Below, one piece after another: positions 1 through 6,404 of a stretch of DNA of 10,771 nt. The number at the start of each line of letters is the position of its first letter. Position 1 is the stretch's first letter. The DNA comes from Paludibacteraceae bacterium (GTDB lineage: Bacteria; Bacteroidota; Bacteroidia; Bacteroidales; Paludibacteraceae): contig CAJGDW010000047.1 of assembly GCA_904502115.1 (NCBI GenBank), positions 1 to 10,771 of the forward strand. Reading direction: 5' to 3'. The notes under the pieces were generated by a model, which saw nothing but the letters and a program-made list of their open reading frames with translations, did no database searches and had not been told where the DNA came from. Both the position numbers and the translations under genes were made by a program.

Positions 1-52
1 GAGATTAAATTTATTTAAGCTATGCCGACAGTTGCGATTAAGTGAGTGCAGA
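1..52. repeat. Dispersed intergenic repeat module A, left copy
   Basis: Two adjacent modules recur near the other end of the window. Positions 1-28 (GAGATTAAATTTATTTAAGC then TATGCCGA) match 10655-10682 with one mismatch. Positions 31-52 (GTTGCGATTAAGTGAGTGCA then GA) match 10635-10656 with two mismatches. The modules are in the same orientation at both ends but in swapped order, so this is a mosaic of short units and not one long duplication. Phrases such as ATGCCGA, GGGAGCAAC and ATGAGCGAAG recur through positions 60-200. No coding potential is visible. The first module probably continues beyond the window. Confidence 0.8.
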
Positions 53-144
53 ACAAATTTATTTGTTATGCCGAACGTGAGCAACATGAGCGAAGCTAAC
101 GGGAGCAACTTATTACATGATTTTAGGCATCGGTTCAGCATTAC

Positions 145-158
145 CCATGTAAACATGG
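145..158. repeat. Short palindrome CCATGT-AA-ACATGG
   Basis: Two 6-bp arms form a perfect inverted repeat around an AA centre, inside the gene-free repeat block. No T tract follows, so it does not look like an intrinsic terminator. It may be part of a longer dispersed element or a chance palindrome. Confidence 0.4.
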
Positions 159-183
159 TTTCTGCATTCACCTCGCACTAAAA

Positions 184-237
184 TTCATGAGCGAAGCGAA
201 TAAAGTCGAAGGTAGGGACGCACGGTCGTGCGTCCGT
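184..237. repeat. Dispersed repeat module B with GC-rich hairpin, left copy
   Basis: This module (TTCATGAGCGAAGCGAATAA onward) matches 10694-10748 almost base for base; the right copy has one extra C in its hairpin loop. It contains a 9-bp perfect inverted repeat, GGACGCACG (216-224) and CGTGCGTCC (227-235), around GT. The loop differs between copies (GT here, GCT at 10735-10737) while both arms are unchanged, which suggests the stem is the maintained part or that the copies spread recently. An open frame starting at ATG 187 runs through it to 306 but reads as repeat-derived peptide, not a gene. Confidence 0.8.
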
Positions 238-263
238 GCTCCAAAACCGCAACGCATCAACCT

Positions 264-300
264 CAATTCGGTCCCTGAGCCTGTCGAAGGGCCCGAATTG
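264..300. repeat. Inverted repeat enclosing a REP-like motif (SVPELVEG type)
   Basis: CAATTCGG (264-271) and CCGAATTG (293-300) are perfect 8-bp arms. Between them lies the motif CGGTCCCTGAGCCTGTCGAA (270-289) with CCCT/AGGG inner pairing. This motif belongs to a widespread bacterial intergenic palindrome family that, when translated, gives spurious peptides like SVPELVEG. Its exact reverse complement is found at 429-448, and a close copy in the same orientation (one base different) ends the window at 10752-10771. Confidence 0.75.
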
Positions 301-352
301 AATTGATTACTCGGTCTATATTGGGCACTTTTTCCCCTTCGGTCAACAACAC

Positions 353-448
353 GTCGACAAGCTCAATGACCGTTTTGGCTTTGCGCTGCGGGCTGGGCAC
401 TTCGACAAGCTCAGTGACCGCCCTTGCTTTCGACAGGCTCAGGGACCG
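353..448. repeat. Cluster of three REP-like motif copies
   Basis: Three copies of a 20-bp motif occur in one orientation: GTCGACAAGCTCAATGACCG (353-372), TTCGACAAGCTCAGTGACCG (401-420) and TTCGACAGGCTCAGGGACCG (429-448). The third is the perfect reverse complement of 270-289, so the cluster and the upstream inverted copy could pair as a large stem. Start-to-start spacing is irregular (48 and 28 bp), which argues against a CRISPR or simple tandem array. An apparent 63-aa frame across 303-494 is explained by this repeat content. Confidence 0.8.
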
Positions 449-454
449 AATAGG

Positions 455-517
455 GTCGATTCACCGATTAGTCGATTCACCGATTCGTCAATAGAATCAC
501 CGAATCACCGCATCACC
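455..517. repeat. Two small tandem repeats upstream of the GT5-like gene
   Basis: A 16-bp unit GTCGATTCACCGATTA (455-470) is followed directly by a copy with one difference (471-486). Then an 8-bp unit GAATCACC occurs at 494-501 and 502-509, with a variant GCATCACC at 510-517. Both share the core ATTCACCG/AATCACCG. They end about 20 bp before the candidate promoter of the next gene. Such arrays can change length by slippage; an effect on expression is possible but unproven. Confidence 0.7.
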
Positions 518-535
518 AATATATTTGCAAAAAAC

Positions 536-568
536 TTGCATATTTACGGAATATTTTTTATATCTTTG
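536..568 (+). promoter_or_regulatory. Bacteroidota-type promoter of the GT5-like/DUF4270 operon
   Basis: TATCTTTG at 561-568 matches the Bacteroidota -7 consensus TAnnTTTG exactly. TTG at 536-538 lies 22 bp upstream, near the position of the -33 box. Transcription would begin a few bases after 568, so the TTG codon at 536 cannot be the protein start and the ATG at 572 would be almost leaderless. This supports the ATG at 593, with a leader of about 20 nt. Confidence 0.7.
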
Positions 569-592
569 CAGATGAAATATTTAAAATCGTCA

Positions 593-1402
593 ATGGCTGC
601 AAAAATCTTATACGTAACCCAAGAAATTTTTCCTTATTTGCCTGCATCAGAGGTAGCTACCTTGAGCAGAGAATTGCCACAAGCTATCCAAGAAATGGGC
701 AAAGAAATTCGTACTTTTATGCCTCGTTATGGCTGCATCAACGAGCGTCGTAACCAATTGCACGAAGTGATTCGTTTGTCGGGTATGAATTTAATCATTG
801 ACGATACCGATCATCAGCTTATCATCAAAGTTGCTTCTATTCAGGCAGCTCGTATGCAAGTGTATTTTATCGATAACGAAGAGTATTTTCGTCGTAAGGC
901 CATTGTTACTGACGAAAATGGTGTAGAGTTTGCCGATAACGACGATCGTATGGTATTTTTTGCACGCGGTGTGCTTGAAACTGTAAAAAAATTGCGTTGG
1001 ACGCCCGATATCATCCACTGTCATGGTTGGATGGCGGCTGCATTGCCTATCTTGGCTAAAAAAGCCTACCGCGAAGATCCTTTCTTTGCCAACGCAAAAA
1101 TTGTTTACTCTGTCTACGATAATCCTTTCCAACAAGTATTTTCCAATAAATTGGTCGATAAAATCAAAATGGACGGTATCGCTCCAGAAGACCTAACTTT
1201 GGTAGCTAAACAAGGTTCTTTTGCCGATGTTAGCAAGTTGGCCATCGAATACTCGGATGCTGTTATTCAAGGCAGTGAATCCATCAATCAAGAGGTGCTT
1301 GACTATGCTAAAAATTCACAAAAATTGTTTTTGCCTTACCAAGATCCTCAAAATTACGTAACTTCGTACAATCAATTCTACGATCAAATTTTGGGAAAAT
1401 AA
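593..1402 (+). CDS. Short GT5 glycogen/starch synthase-like protein (N-terminal domain only)
   Basis: This is a 269-aa protein starting at ATG 593 (MAAKILYVTQEIFPYLPASE). It resembles the N-terminal Rossmann-like domain of GT5 glycogen/starch synthases: the opening strand KILYVTQEIFPY (residues 4-15), the SRELPQAI helix (25-32) and the DIIHCHGWMAAALP segment (from residue 139), which corresponds to the DVVHxHDW region of GlgA. True GlgA is about 470-480 aa and also has a C-terminal GT1-type domain, absent here. The K-x-G-G-L motif that contacts ADP-glucose is replaced by LPASEV (16-21). It is therefore unlikely to be a working glycogen synthase. The stop is clean and a DUF4270 gene follows after 7 nt, so this appears to be a stable short family and not a pseudogene; I recall similar short GT5-like genes beside DUF4270 in other Bacteroidales. 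Function unknown. The upstream ATG at 572 and TTG at 536 are less likely starts because of the promoter position. Confidence 0.8.
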   Translation: MAAKILYVTQEIFPYLPASEVATLSRELPQAIQEMGKEIRTFMPRYGCINERRNQLHEVIRLSGMNLIIDDTDHQLIIKVASIQAARMQVYFIDNEEYFRRKAIVTDENGVEFADNDDRMVFFARGVLETVKKLRWTPDIIHCHGWMAAALPILAKKAYREDPFFANAKIVYSVYDNPFQQVFSNKLVDKIKMDGIAPEDLTLVAKQGSFADVSKLAIEYSDAVIQGSESINQEVLDYAKNSQKLFLPYQDPQNYVTSYNQFYDQILGK

Positions 1403-1409
1403 AACTGCA

Positions 1410-2747
1410 ATGAAACGTTTTTATTTCTTTGTAATTGCTTGTTTTTTATTGGTTTGCACATCGTGTGAACCAACTGATATAGGTTCGGCTTTGCAACCAG
1501 AAGAAGATAAAATGGTGGTAAAAACCGATTCTTTTTACATCCAATCGGCTACAGAACTGCTTGCCGTTCGCCACTCAGAGTCGGATAAAATAGAGTTAGG
1601 CTACCTTTGCGACCCTGTTTATGGCAATGTAAAACTAGACTTTTTAACAGAATTCCGTTATTCGCGCGATACATTCCCTGCTTCGGCTACCGACGCTGTG
1701 TTGCGTTTGGTTATGTATTATCGCTCGTATTACGGCGATTCGCTTTCGGTGAACGAAGCCTCTGTGTATGCCTTGCAAAAACCCCTTGATTTTGAAGTGA
1801 ATTATACATCGGATATTGATGTGAACGAGTATTGTGACAAATCTGTTTTGTTGGCAAAAAAATCGTACGTGGCATACGATGCAACCGTTCCTAATTCAGA
1901 ACGCAAAGAAGAAGGTTATTGCGATAAGGTGGTGATTGATTTGCCACAGTCGTATTGTACCGATTTGATGACCAATCGTGCGTACAACAAAAGCCAAGAA
2001 GAATTCTTGAACTTCTTAAAAGGGGTGTATGTTACTACCCAATACGGTAGCAGAACCGTATTAAATGTAGACTCGGTCAACTTAGAGGTAAACTATCGTT
2101 ACGTTCCGGATGTTGCCAAACCCGACTCGATTGTAGATGTAACCCGTATTTATCCTGCCAACCGCGAAACGACTACCGTTATTAGGGTGAGCGAGGTAGA
2201 AGCGCCTGCCAATATCGATGTGGATAGTTTAAACTACATTGTAAGTTCGTCGGGTTATGTAACCCGTTTAACCTTGCCTTTGAACCGTATCAAAGCAACC
2301 ATGCAAGGCGAGGAAACCGACGAAAAACTTAATTTGAATTACATGTCGCTGATATTGGAAGAAGCGAGTGTAGTTGACAACGAACCAACTAGAATGACGC
2401 CTCCGGATATCCTTTTGTTGATACAAGCAAAAGATTTGGAAAAATTCTTTACTCAAAGTAAATATCCTGCAGAAGGCGTAGAAACTACGTTAGGTGTTTA
2501 TGTGCCAGAAGAAAAACACTACTTGTTTAATAACATGGCATCGTACATGGAAGGTTTACTGTCGGACGAAACAATCAGTGCAGACGATTTGAACGATTTC
2601 TATGTATTGCCCATTACGGGTGCTACCGATATTGCAGGAAGTAATGCTGTGGTTCGTCACTTGTTTAAACCTTACGGTGTGCGCTTGCGCAGTGCTACCA
2701 ACCAGCATTCTCCCATGCGTTTGGTGGTTACTTATTCCAACTTGTAA
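1410..2747 (+). CDS. DUF4270 family lipoprotein
   Basis: This is a 445-aa predicted lipoprotein. The signal sequence MKRFYFFVIACFLLVCTSC ends in a lipobox-like VCTSC with acylated Cys19. The segment just after it, DIGSALQPEEDKMVVKTDSF, is typical of the DUF4270 family of Bacteroidota, followed by beta-rich sequence (residues about 40-440) with several Y-x-Y/V-x-Y strands and a terminal LVVTYSNL strand. No catalytic motif is recognisable. The gene starts 7 nt after the GT5-like gene and surely shares its promoter. The molecular role is not known; location is probably the outer membrane or periplasmic face of it. Its last 20 bp overlap the convergent IMPACT-family gene. Confidence 0.85.
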   Translation: MKRFYFFVIACFLLVCTSCEPTDIGSALQPEEDKMVVKTDSFYIQSATELLAVRHSESDKIELGYLCDPVYGNVKLDFLTEFRYSRDTFPASATDAVLRLVMYYRSYYGDSLSVNEASVYALQKPLDFEVNYTSDIDVNEYCDKSVLLAKKSYVAYDATVPNSERKEEGYCDKVVIDLPQSYCTDLMTNRAYNKSQEEFLNFLKGVYVTTQYGSRTVLNVDSVNLEVNYRYVPDVAKPDSIVDVTRIYPANRETTTVIRVSEVEAPANIDVDSLNYIVSSSGYVTRLTLPLNRIKATMQGEETDEKLNLNYMSLILEEASVVDNEPTRMTPPDILLLIQAKDLEKFFTQSKYPAEGVETTLGVYVPEEKHYLFNNMASYMEGLLSDETISADDLNDFYVLPITGATDIAGSNAVVRHLFKPYGVRLRSATNQHSPMRLVVTYSNL

Positions 2748-3126
2748 GTCCGTTTTGAATGGCATCTTGCGATGCTGTTTTGTAGGCATTGATAAGACCA
2801 CCAGTTCCCAACAACGTTCCTCCAAAGTAGCGTACTACCACTACCAGTGCATTGTCTAAATTAGCTGCATCAATTTGGCGTAGAATGGGTCTGCCTGCCG
2901 TTCCCGAAGGTTCGCCGTTGTCGTTGGCGCGAATGTCGTTGCCAATGCGATAGGCAAAGCAAACGTGCTTGGCTTTGTGGTGTTCTTTTTTGTATCGATT
3001 GACAATCTCTTTTACTTCTTCTTTACTGCTAATGGGCATGGCGTATGCCAAAAACTTACTGCCTTTTTCTTTGTAGCAGCCTTCAGCTATACTAGTGGGG
3101 GTAATTTTGGTAAGTTGTTGATTCAT
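2728..3126 (-). CDS. IMPACT/YigZ (UPF0029) family protein lacking the DUF1949 domain
   Basis: This 132-aa protein starts at ATG 3126 (MNQQLTKITPTSIAEGCYKE). Clear family motifs in order are KGSKFLAY, KHVCFAYRIG, RANDNGEPSGTAGRPIL and VVVVRYFGGTLLGTGGLINAYK. YigZ proteins are normally about 200 aa, with this Impact_N domain followed by a DUF1949 RNA-binding-like domain. Here the protein stops soon after the first domain, at GLTSWNK, and its last codons are antisense to the end of the DUF4270 gene (20-bp overlap). No DUF1949-like sequence is visible in another frame. An in-frame extension to 3180 (18 extra residues) lies upstream of the promoter box at 3131-3138, so it is unlikely. The family is linked to translation regulation in eukaryotes (IMPACT); the bacterial role is uncertain. 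Confidence 0.88.
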   Translation of the reverse strand: MNQQLTKITPTSIAEGCYKEKGSKFLAYAMPISSKEEVKEIVNRYKKEHHKAKHVCFAYRIGNDIRANDNGEPSGTAGRPILRQIDAANLDNALVVVVRYFGGTLLGTGGLINAYKTASQDAIQNGLTSWNK

Positions 3127-3130
3127 ATGG

Positions 3131-3138
3131 CAAAAATA
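3131..3138 (-). promoter_or_regulatory. Candidate -7 box of the IMPACT-family gene
   Basis: On the minus strand this reads TATTTTTG, matching TAnnTTTG. The start codon at 3126 begins only 4 nt after the box, so the transcript would be leaderless or nearly so. No clear -33 TTTG is visible at the expected distance. Confidence 0.5.
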
Positions 3139-3192
3139 CAATAAATTTATGATTTTTTTATGAAAACGTGTGCGTAACATTTTAAAAAAAAC

Positions 3193-3200
3193 TATATTTG
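3193..3200 (+). promoter_or_regulatory. Bacteroidota-type -7 box of the T9SS cargo operon
   Basis: TATATTTG matches TAnnTTTG. It gives a leader of about 35 nt before ATG 3240. The -33 region is weak (GTGTG near 3168-3172 is the best candidate). It stands back to back with the promoter of the divergent IMPACT-family gene, in a 113-bp intergenic space. Confidence 0.6.
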
Positions 3201-3239
3201 CAAAATTGTATATACCTTATATAACCTAAAAACAATAGT

Positions 3240-6200
3240 ATGAAAAAAGAAAAAACCTTCAAAAGGTTGTGTCGCTATTGCTGTCTAACAGCCTTGTTAT
3301 TAGGGTTTTCGGCAACTGCTTTTGCAGATGCAATGAAAAATAACCCTATTAATACAAGTGGCTTTTGGGGAGATGCATTAGGCGGTACAACATTTTCGGC
3401 TGCTAACAACAGCGAACAAACTAGTTTCACGTCTTTGGATGCGACGCAAATTTGTTGGAACAAAAGCACGGATAAACTGCAAATGGCAAGTGCTTACGGT
3501 TATGTAACCAATACTTCGTATGGTACGGCATCATCGCCCAAGTACCGCATTACCAATGGTTCTAATAGTGGTTTTGCCGCAAAATTAGACGCTACTACCA
3601 ATTACCTTATTTTTCATGCGCCTAAATCGCAAAAAGACATAGCTACCATTACGGTACAAGGTTACAAGAAAAATACCGAGGTGTATGTATGTTTCAATGT
3701 GTATGAGTTGTCGGGTAGAGATAAAACCAAACTTAAATACAGGGTAAATGGTTACGAACGTTATGAAGAATTGCCTGCAGGTTCTGAATCGAATGTCGAA
3801 CTGATTATACCGGGAACCTATTCTGGCTTGAATAAAACTACCTTGACCATAGAGATAGCCCGCGATAATTACAACGAAGGTGATAATTGCGTGTTGGCAA
3901 TTTCTGATTTTTACGTGTACGGCGTAATGGATGTTATTAGTTTGGATGCCGATAATATTGAGGCAGAGCTAGGTACTCCTTTGAACCTAACTGCACAAAA
4001 AGGCGTAACGGCTACTTGGAACGAATCGCAATTGGTATGGATGAAACATACCCACGAAGAATGGACATCTTGGCAAGAAATGCCCGAAGCGAAAGGTAAA
4101 AAGAGCCTTTCTGAAAATAATTTGCCCATTGGCATTACTTCTTATAAAGTTGGGGTAGTAAATGCTCCTGGCGATACTATTTTTTCAAATATCATTGATG
4201 CCAAACGCTACCTATTGTGCTCGGAAGAAACCACCCGTGTGCTATTCCACGAAGATTTTGGCACCTTGTCGTCGCAAACCGACCGTACCAGCAATATGTA
4301 TGTATCGACCGATTATACCTACGTGGACGGATGTGCCTCGTTAAAATCTGAAGGAACTTATGCTGTAGTGGCCAACGCCCGTTATGGAGGATGTAATGAC
4401 AACCCAACCAATACGTGTGACGAATGTGCATCCAACGATGCTAGGTTGTGGTTCCGCGATATGTTAGACCATACCCAAAACGGAGTGAACGCTCAAGGAC
4501 AATACGGTGGTATGTTGTTGGTAAATGCCGACGAACAATTGGTATATAGCCGTCAGGTAACCGCTCCTTGTGCTCAAACTACCATGAACTTCTCGGCCTG
4601 GTTTGCTGCTGCCAGCGATGGCTCGCCCATTTCGGTACAATTCATTGTAAAAGACGTAAATGGTTATGAAATTGAAGCGGCTACCTTGGTGGTAGATGGC
4701 ATTGAGTTCAAAGACGGATGGGTAAAAGGCGAAACCTCGTTTAACCCCGGTTATAACACCGATTTGACCGTCGAAATTCGCAGCTACAATCCTGCTTCTG
4801 GAAGTGGTAACGACTTCTTGGTAGATGACATTCGTTTTACCGTGTGCTCGCCCAAAATTGATTTGGATGCCACCACTACCTCTACCAGTGTGCAAATTGA
4901 TAACGACGAAAAACAAGTGCTAGGTTTGTGCGAAGAACCCATTACCTTAACCGTCGATGCGGCTCAAGCAGACAACTTGTTTGACAGTCCTTTTTATACT
5001 TGGATGTGCAAATCGACCAACTTCTCTAACTTTATGGAAGTTCAACATTGGCGCGGGAAAGCAAGTGTAGACACCGCGGTAACCGATATGACACAATACT
5101 ATGTGTTGGTAACCGCTACCCAACAAATTGCCGAAGACTACTTGAATAACCAAGCTGGAGCGTGCGAACTCGTAGGCATATCGCCTATTATGTACGTTAG
5201 CTGCGCGCAAGTTCAAGCCAATGTTCAAAGCAGATCTTGTAACAAAATTGTGTTGCGTGCCGATGTAACCGGTGATCTTGATTTTGACTGGGAATTATCG
5301 ACCGACGGACAAAATTGGAGCAATATAGCAGGAAAATCGAACAAAGATACCGTTCATTACACCATTTCGGAAGATACCTACTTCCGTGTGAACACCCCCA
5401 TTGCACCATCGGCACCTACCGAATTGGTGGTATCGAGAAACATTGATCTAACTGCCACTCCTTCTTATATTCCAGAAGAAGGCGGCGAAGTGGCCCTAGC
5501 TGCTACGGCAGTTGGCTTTGAAGACATTCAAGTAGACTTTACCAACGAGGTAGAGTGGTACCAACAAGGTGATTACTACAAAACCAACGGATTGGCATGG
5601 GATTCTACCTTTACAGCGCCTACCTCTTTCTTTGTTGAAATCAGGGGCTGTCGTTCAAACGAGGTAGAAATTACCTTGCAAAAACCCCTTGTGGTAGAAT
5701 TTGTTAGCCGAGAATGTAACACCATTACTTTGCGTGCTGTAGCCGAAGAAGGCGTTACCTATCAATGGCAAAAATCGACAGACGGAGGTCAAACTTGGGA
5801 AGATATTGATTTTACTGGAAGTGAGTTGGTTACTACCATTACCGAAAATACCATGTATCGTATTTACAACGACGAAATGGTTAGCGTGTCTACCTACGAG
5901 TTTGAAGTTTGGAGCATAGAATTGGCAGTAGAACCCGAAGAAGTGTATTTGGGCGAAACCATTACTGTAACAGCAACTACCCATGGATTCCGTAGTAACT
6001 ATCCACCTGTTTGGAAAGAAAACGGCAACGTCATTGAGTACGAAGGTTACACCTACGAGGTAAAACCTTACGCTCCAGTAAGCTATACTGTATTGCTAGA
6101 GGGTTGTGAATCGAACCCCGCAGCAGTGAATAAAGTAATTTGGCCTACCGTATTTACTCCTTTGTTGGTTGACGGCTTTAACGACGACTTCATCATTGGT

Positions 6201-6392
6201 ATGGATCCTACCGTAGCCCTAAAAATCTACGACCGTTATGGTAATTTGGTGGTAGAAACTACCGATGGTTGGGATGGTAAAGATGCTAGTGGCAACTACG
6301 CTATGCCCAATGTGTATTTCTACGTAGCCACCCTTCCCAATGGTGATGTTGTAAAAGGCAATGTAGAATTGTTGAACGAAAAACGTAAATAA
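3240..6392 (+). CDS. Large secreted multidomain protein with T9SS type B C-terminal domain
   Basis: This is a 1050-aa exported protein. A signal peptide (KRLCRYCCLTALLLGFSATA, cleavage likely after Ala29) is followed by a beta-rich, jelly-roll-like region (about 35-230) ending in a DFYVYG strand. Next come an Ig/PKD-like stretch (about 230-325) and a second jelly-roll-like domain (about 328-545) that opens with VLFHEDFGT, carries a Cys cluster (C385, C393, C396) and ends DFLVDDIRFTVC. After a linker domain, two tandem repeats of about 159 aa follow (about 658-816 and 817-975), each made of two Ig-like domains and sharing SR(S/E)CN, LRA and STDG-Q-W motifs at S664 and S823. The last 83 residues (968-1050: FTPLLVDGFNDDF, LKIYDRYGNLV, GWDGKDASGNY, NVYFYVATLPNGD) are a type B T9SS sorting domain of the gliding-motility-associated CTD (CHU_C) kind. 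The protein is predicted to be surface displayed or released through T9SS. Adhesion or glycan binding is plausible from the domain types but no catalytic motif is visible. First gene of a three-gene operon. Confidence 0.85.
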   Translation: MKKEKTFKRLCRYCCLTALLLGFSATAFADAMKNNPINTSGFWGDALGGTTFSAANNSEQTSFTSLDATQICWNKSTDKLQMASAYGYVTNTSYGTASSPKYRITNGSNSGFAAKLDATTNYLIFHAPKSQKDIATITVQGYKKNTEVYVCFNVYELSGRDKTKLKYRVNGYERYEELPAGSESNVELIIPGTYSGLNKTTLTIEIARDNYNEGDNCVLAISDFYVYGVMDVISLDADNIEAELGTPLNLTAQKGVTATWNESQLVWMKHTHEEWTSWQEMPEAKGKKSLSENNLPIGITSYKVGVVNAPGDTIFSNIIDAKRYLLCSEETTRVLFHEDFGTLSSQTDRTSNMYVSTDYTYVDGCASLKSEGTYAVVANARYGGCNDNPTNTCDECASNDARLWFRDMLDHTQNGVNAQGQYGGMLLVNADEQLVYSRQVTAPCAQTTMNFSAWFAAASDGSPISVQFIVKDVNGYEIEAATLVVDGIEFKDGWVKGETSFNPGYNTDLTVEIRSYNPASGSGNDFLVDDIRFTVCSPKIDLDATTTSTSVQIDNDEKQVLGLCEEPITLTVDAAQADNLFDSPFYTWMCKSTNFSNFMEVQHWRGKASVDTAVTDMTQYYVLVTATQQIAEDYLNNQAGACELVGISPIMYVSCAQVQANVQSRSCNKIVLRADVTGDLDFDWELSTDGQNWSNIAGKSNKDTVHYTISEDTYFRVNTPIAPSAPTELVVSRNIDLTATPSYIPEEGGEVALAATAVGFEDIQVDFTNEVEWYQQGDYYKTNGLAWDSTFTAPTSFFVEIRGCRSNEVEITLQKPLVVEFVSRECNTITLRAVAEEGVTYQWQKSTDGGQTWEDIDFTGSELVTTITENTMYRIYNDEMVSVSTYEFEVWSIELAVEPEEVYLGETITVTATTHGFRSNYPPVWKENGNVIEYEGYTYEVKPYAPVSYTVLLEGCESNPAAVNKVIWPTVFTPLLVDGFNDDFIIGMDPTVALKIYDRYGNLVVETTDGWDGKDASGNYAMPNVYFYVATLPNGDVVKGNVELLNEKRK

Positions 6393-6404
6393 CCTATCAT
6401 CTTT

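Noticed and set aside
187..306. 39-aa ORF from ATG 187 (MSEANKVEG onward)
   Set aside because: It translates dispersed module B and the SVPEPVEG-type palindrome; the same peptide appears at 10697 onward because the DNA repeat is copied.
303..494. 63-aa plus-strand ORF in the left repeat block
   Set aside because: It consists of REP-like motif copies and tandem repeats read through; the composition is low complexity, and it has no promoter or family signature.
353..517. CRISPR array
   Set aside because: Repeat spacing is irregular, the units are imperfect and of different types, and no cas gene is present.
536..592. N-terminal extension of the GT5-like protein from TTG 536 or ATG 572
   Set aside because: TTG 536 lies upstream of the -7 box and ATG 572 is at the expected transcription start; homology to GT5 proteins begins at the ATG at 593.
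2556..2825. 89-aa minus-strand ORF overlapping the DUF4270 and IMPACT genes, considered as the missing DUF1949 half
   Set aside because: Its sequence has no DUF1949 character and mostly mirrors the DUF4270 coding strand.
2602..2859. 85-aa plus-strand ORF between DUF4270 and the IMPACT gene
   Set aside because: Out-of-frame shadow rich in Cys and hydrophobics; both overlapping genes have far stronger family evidence.
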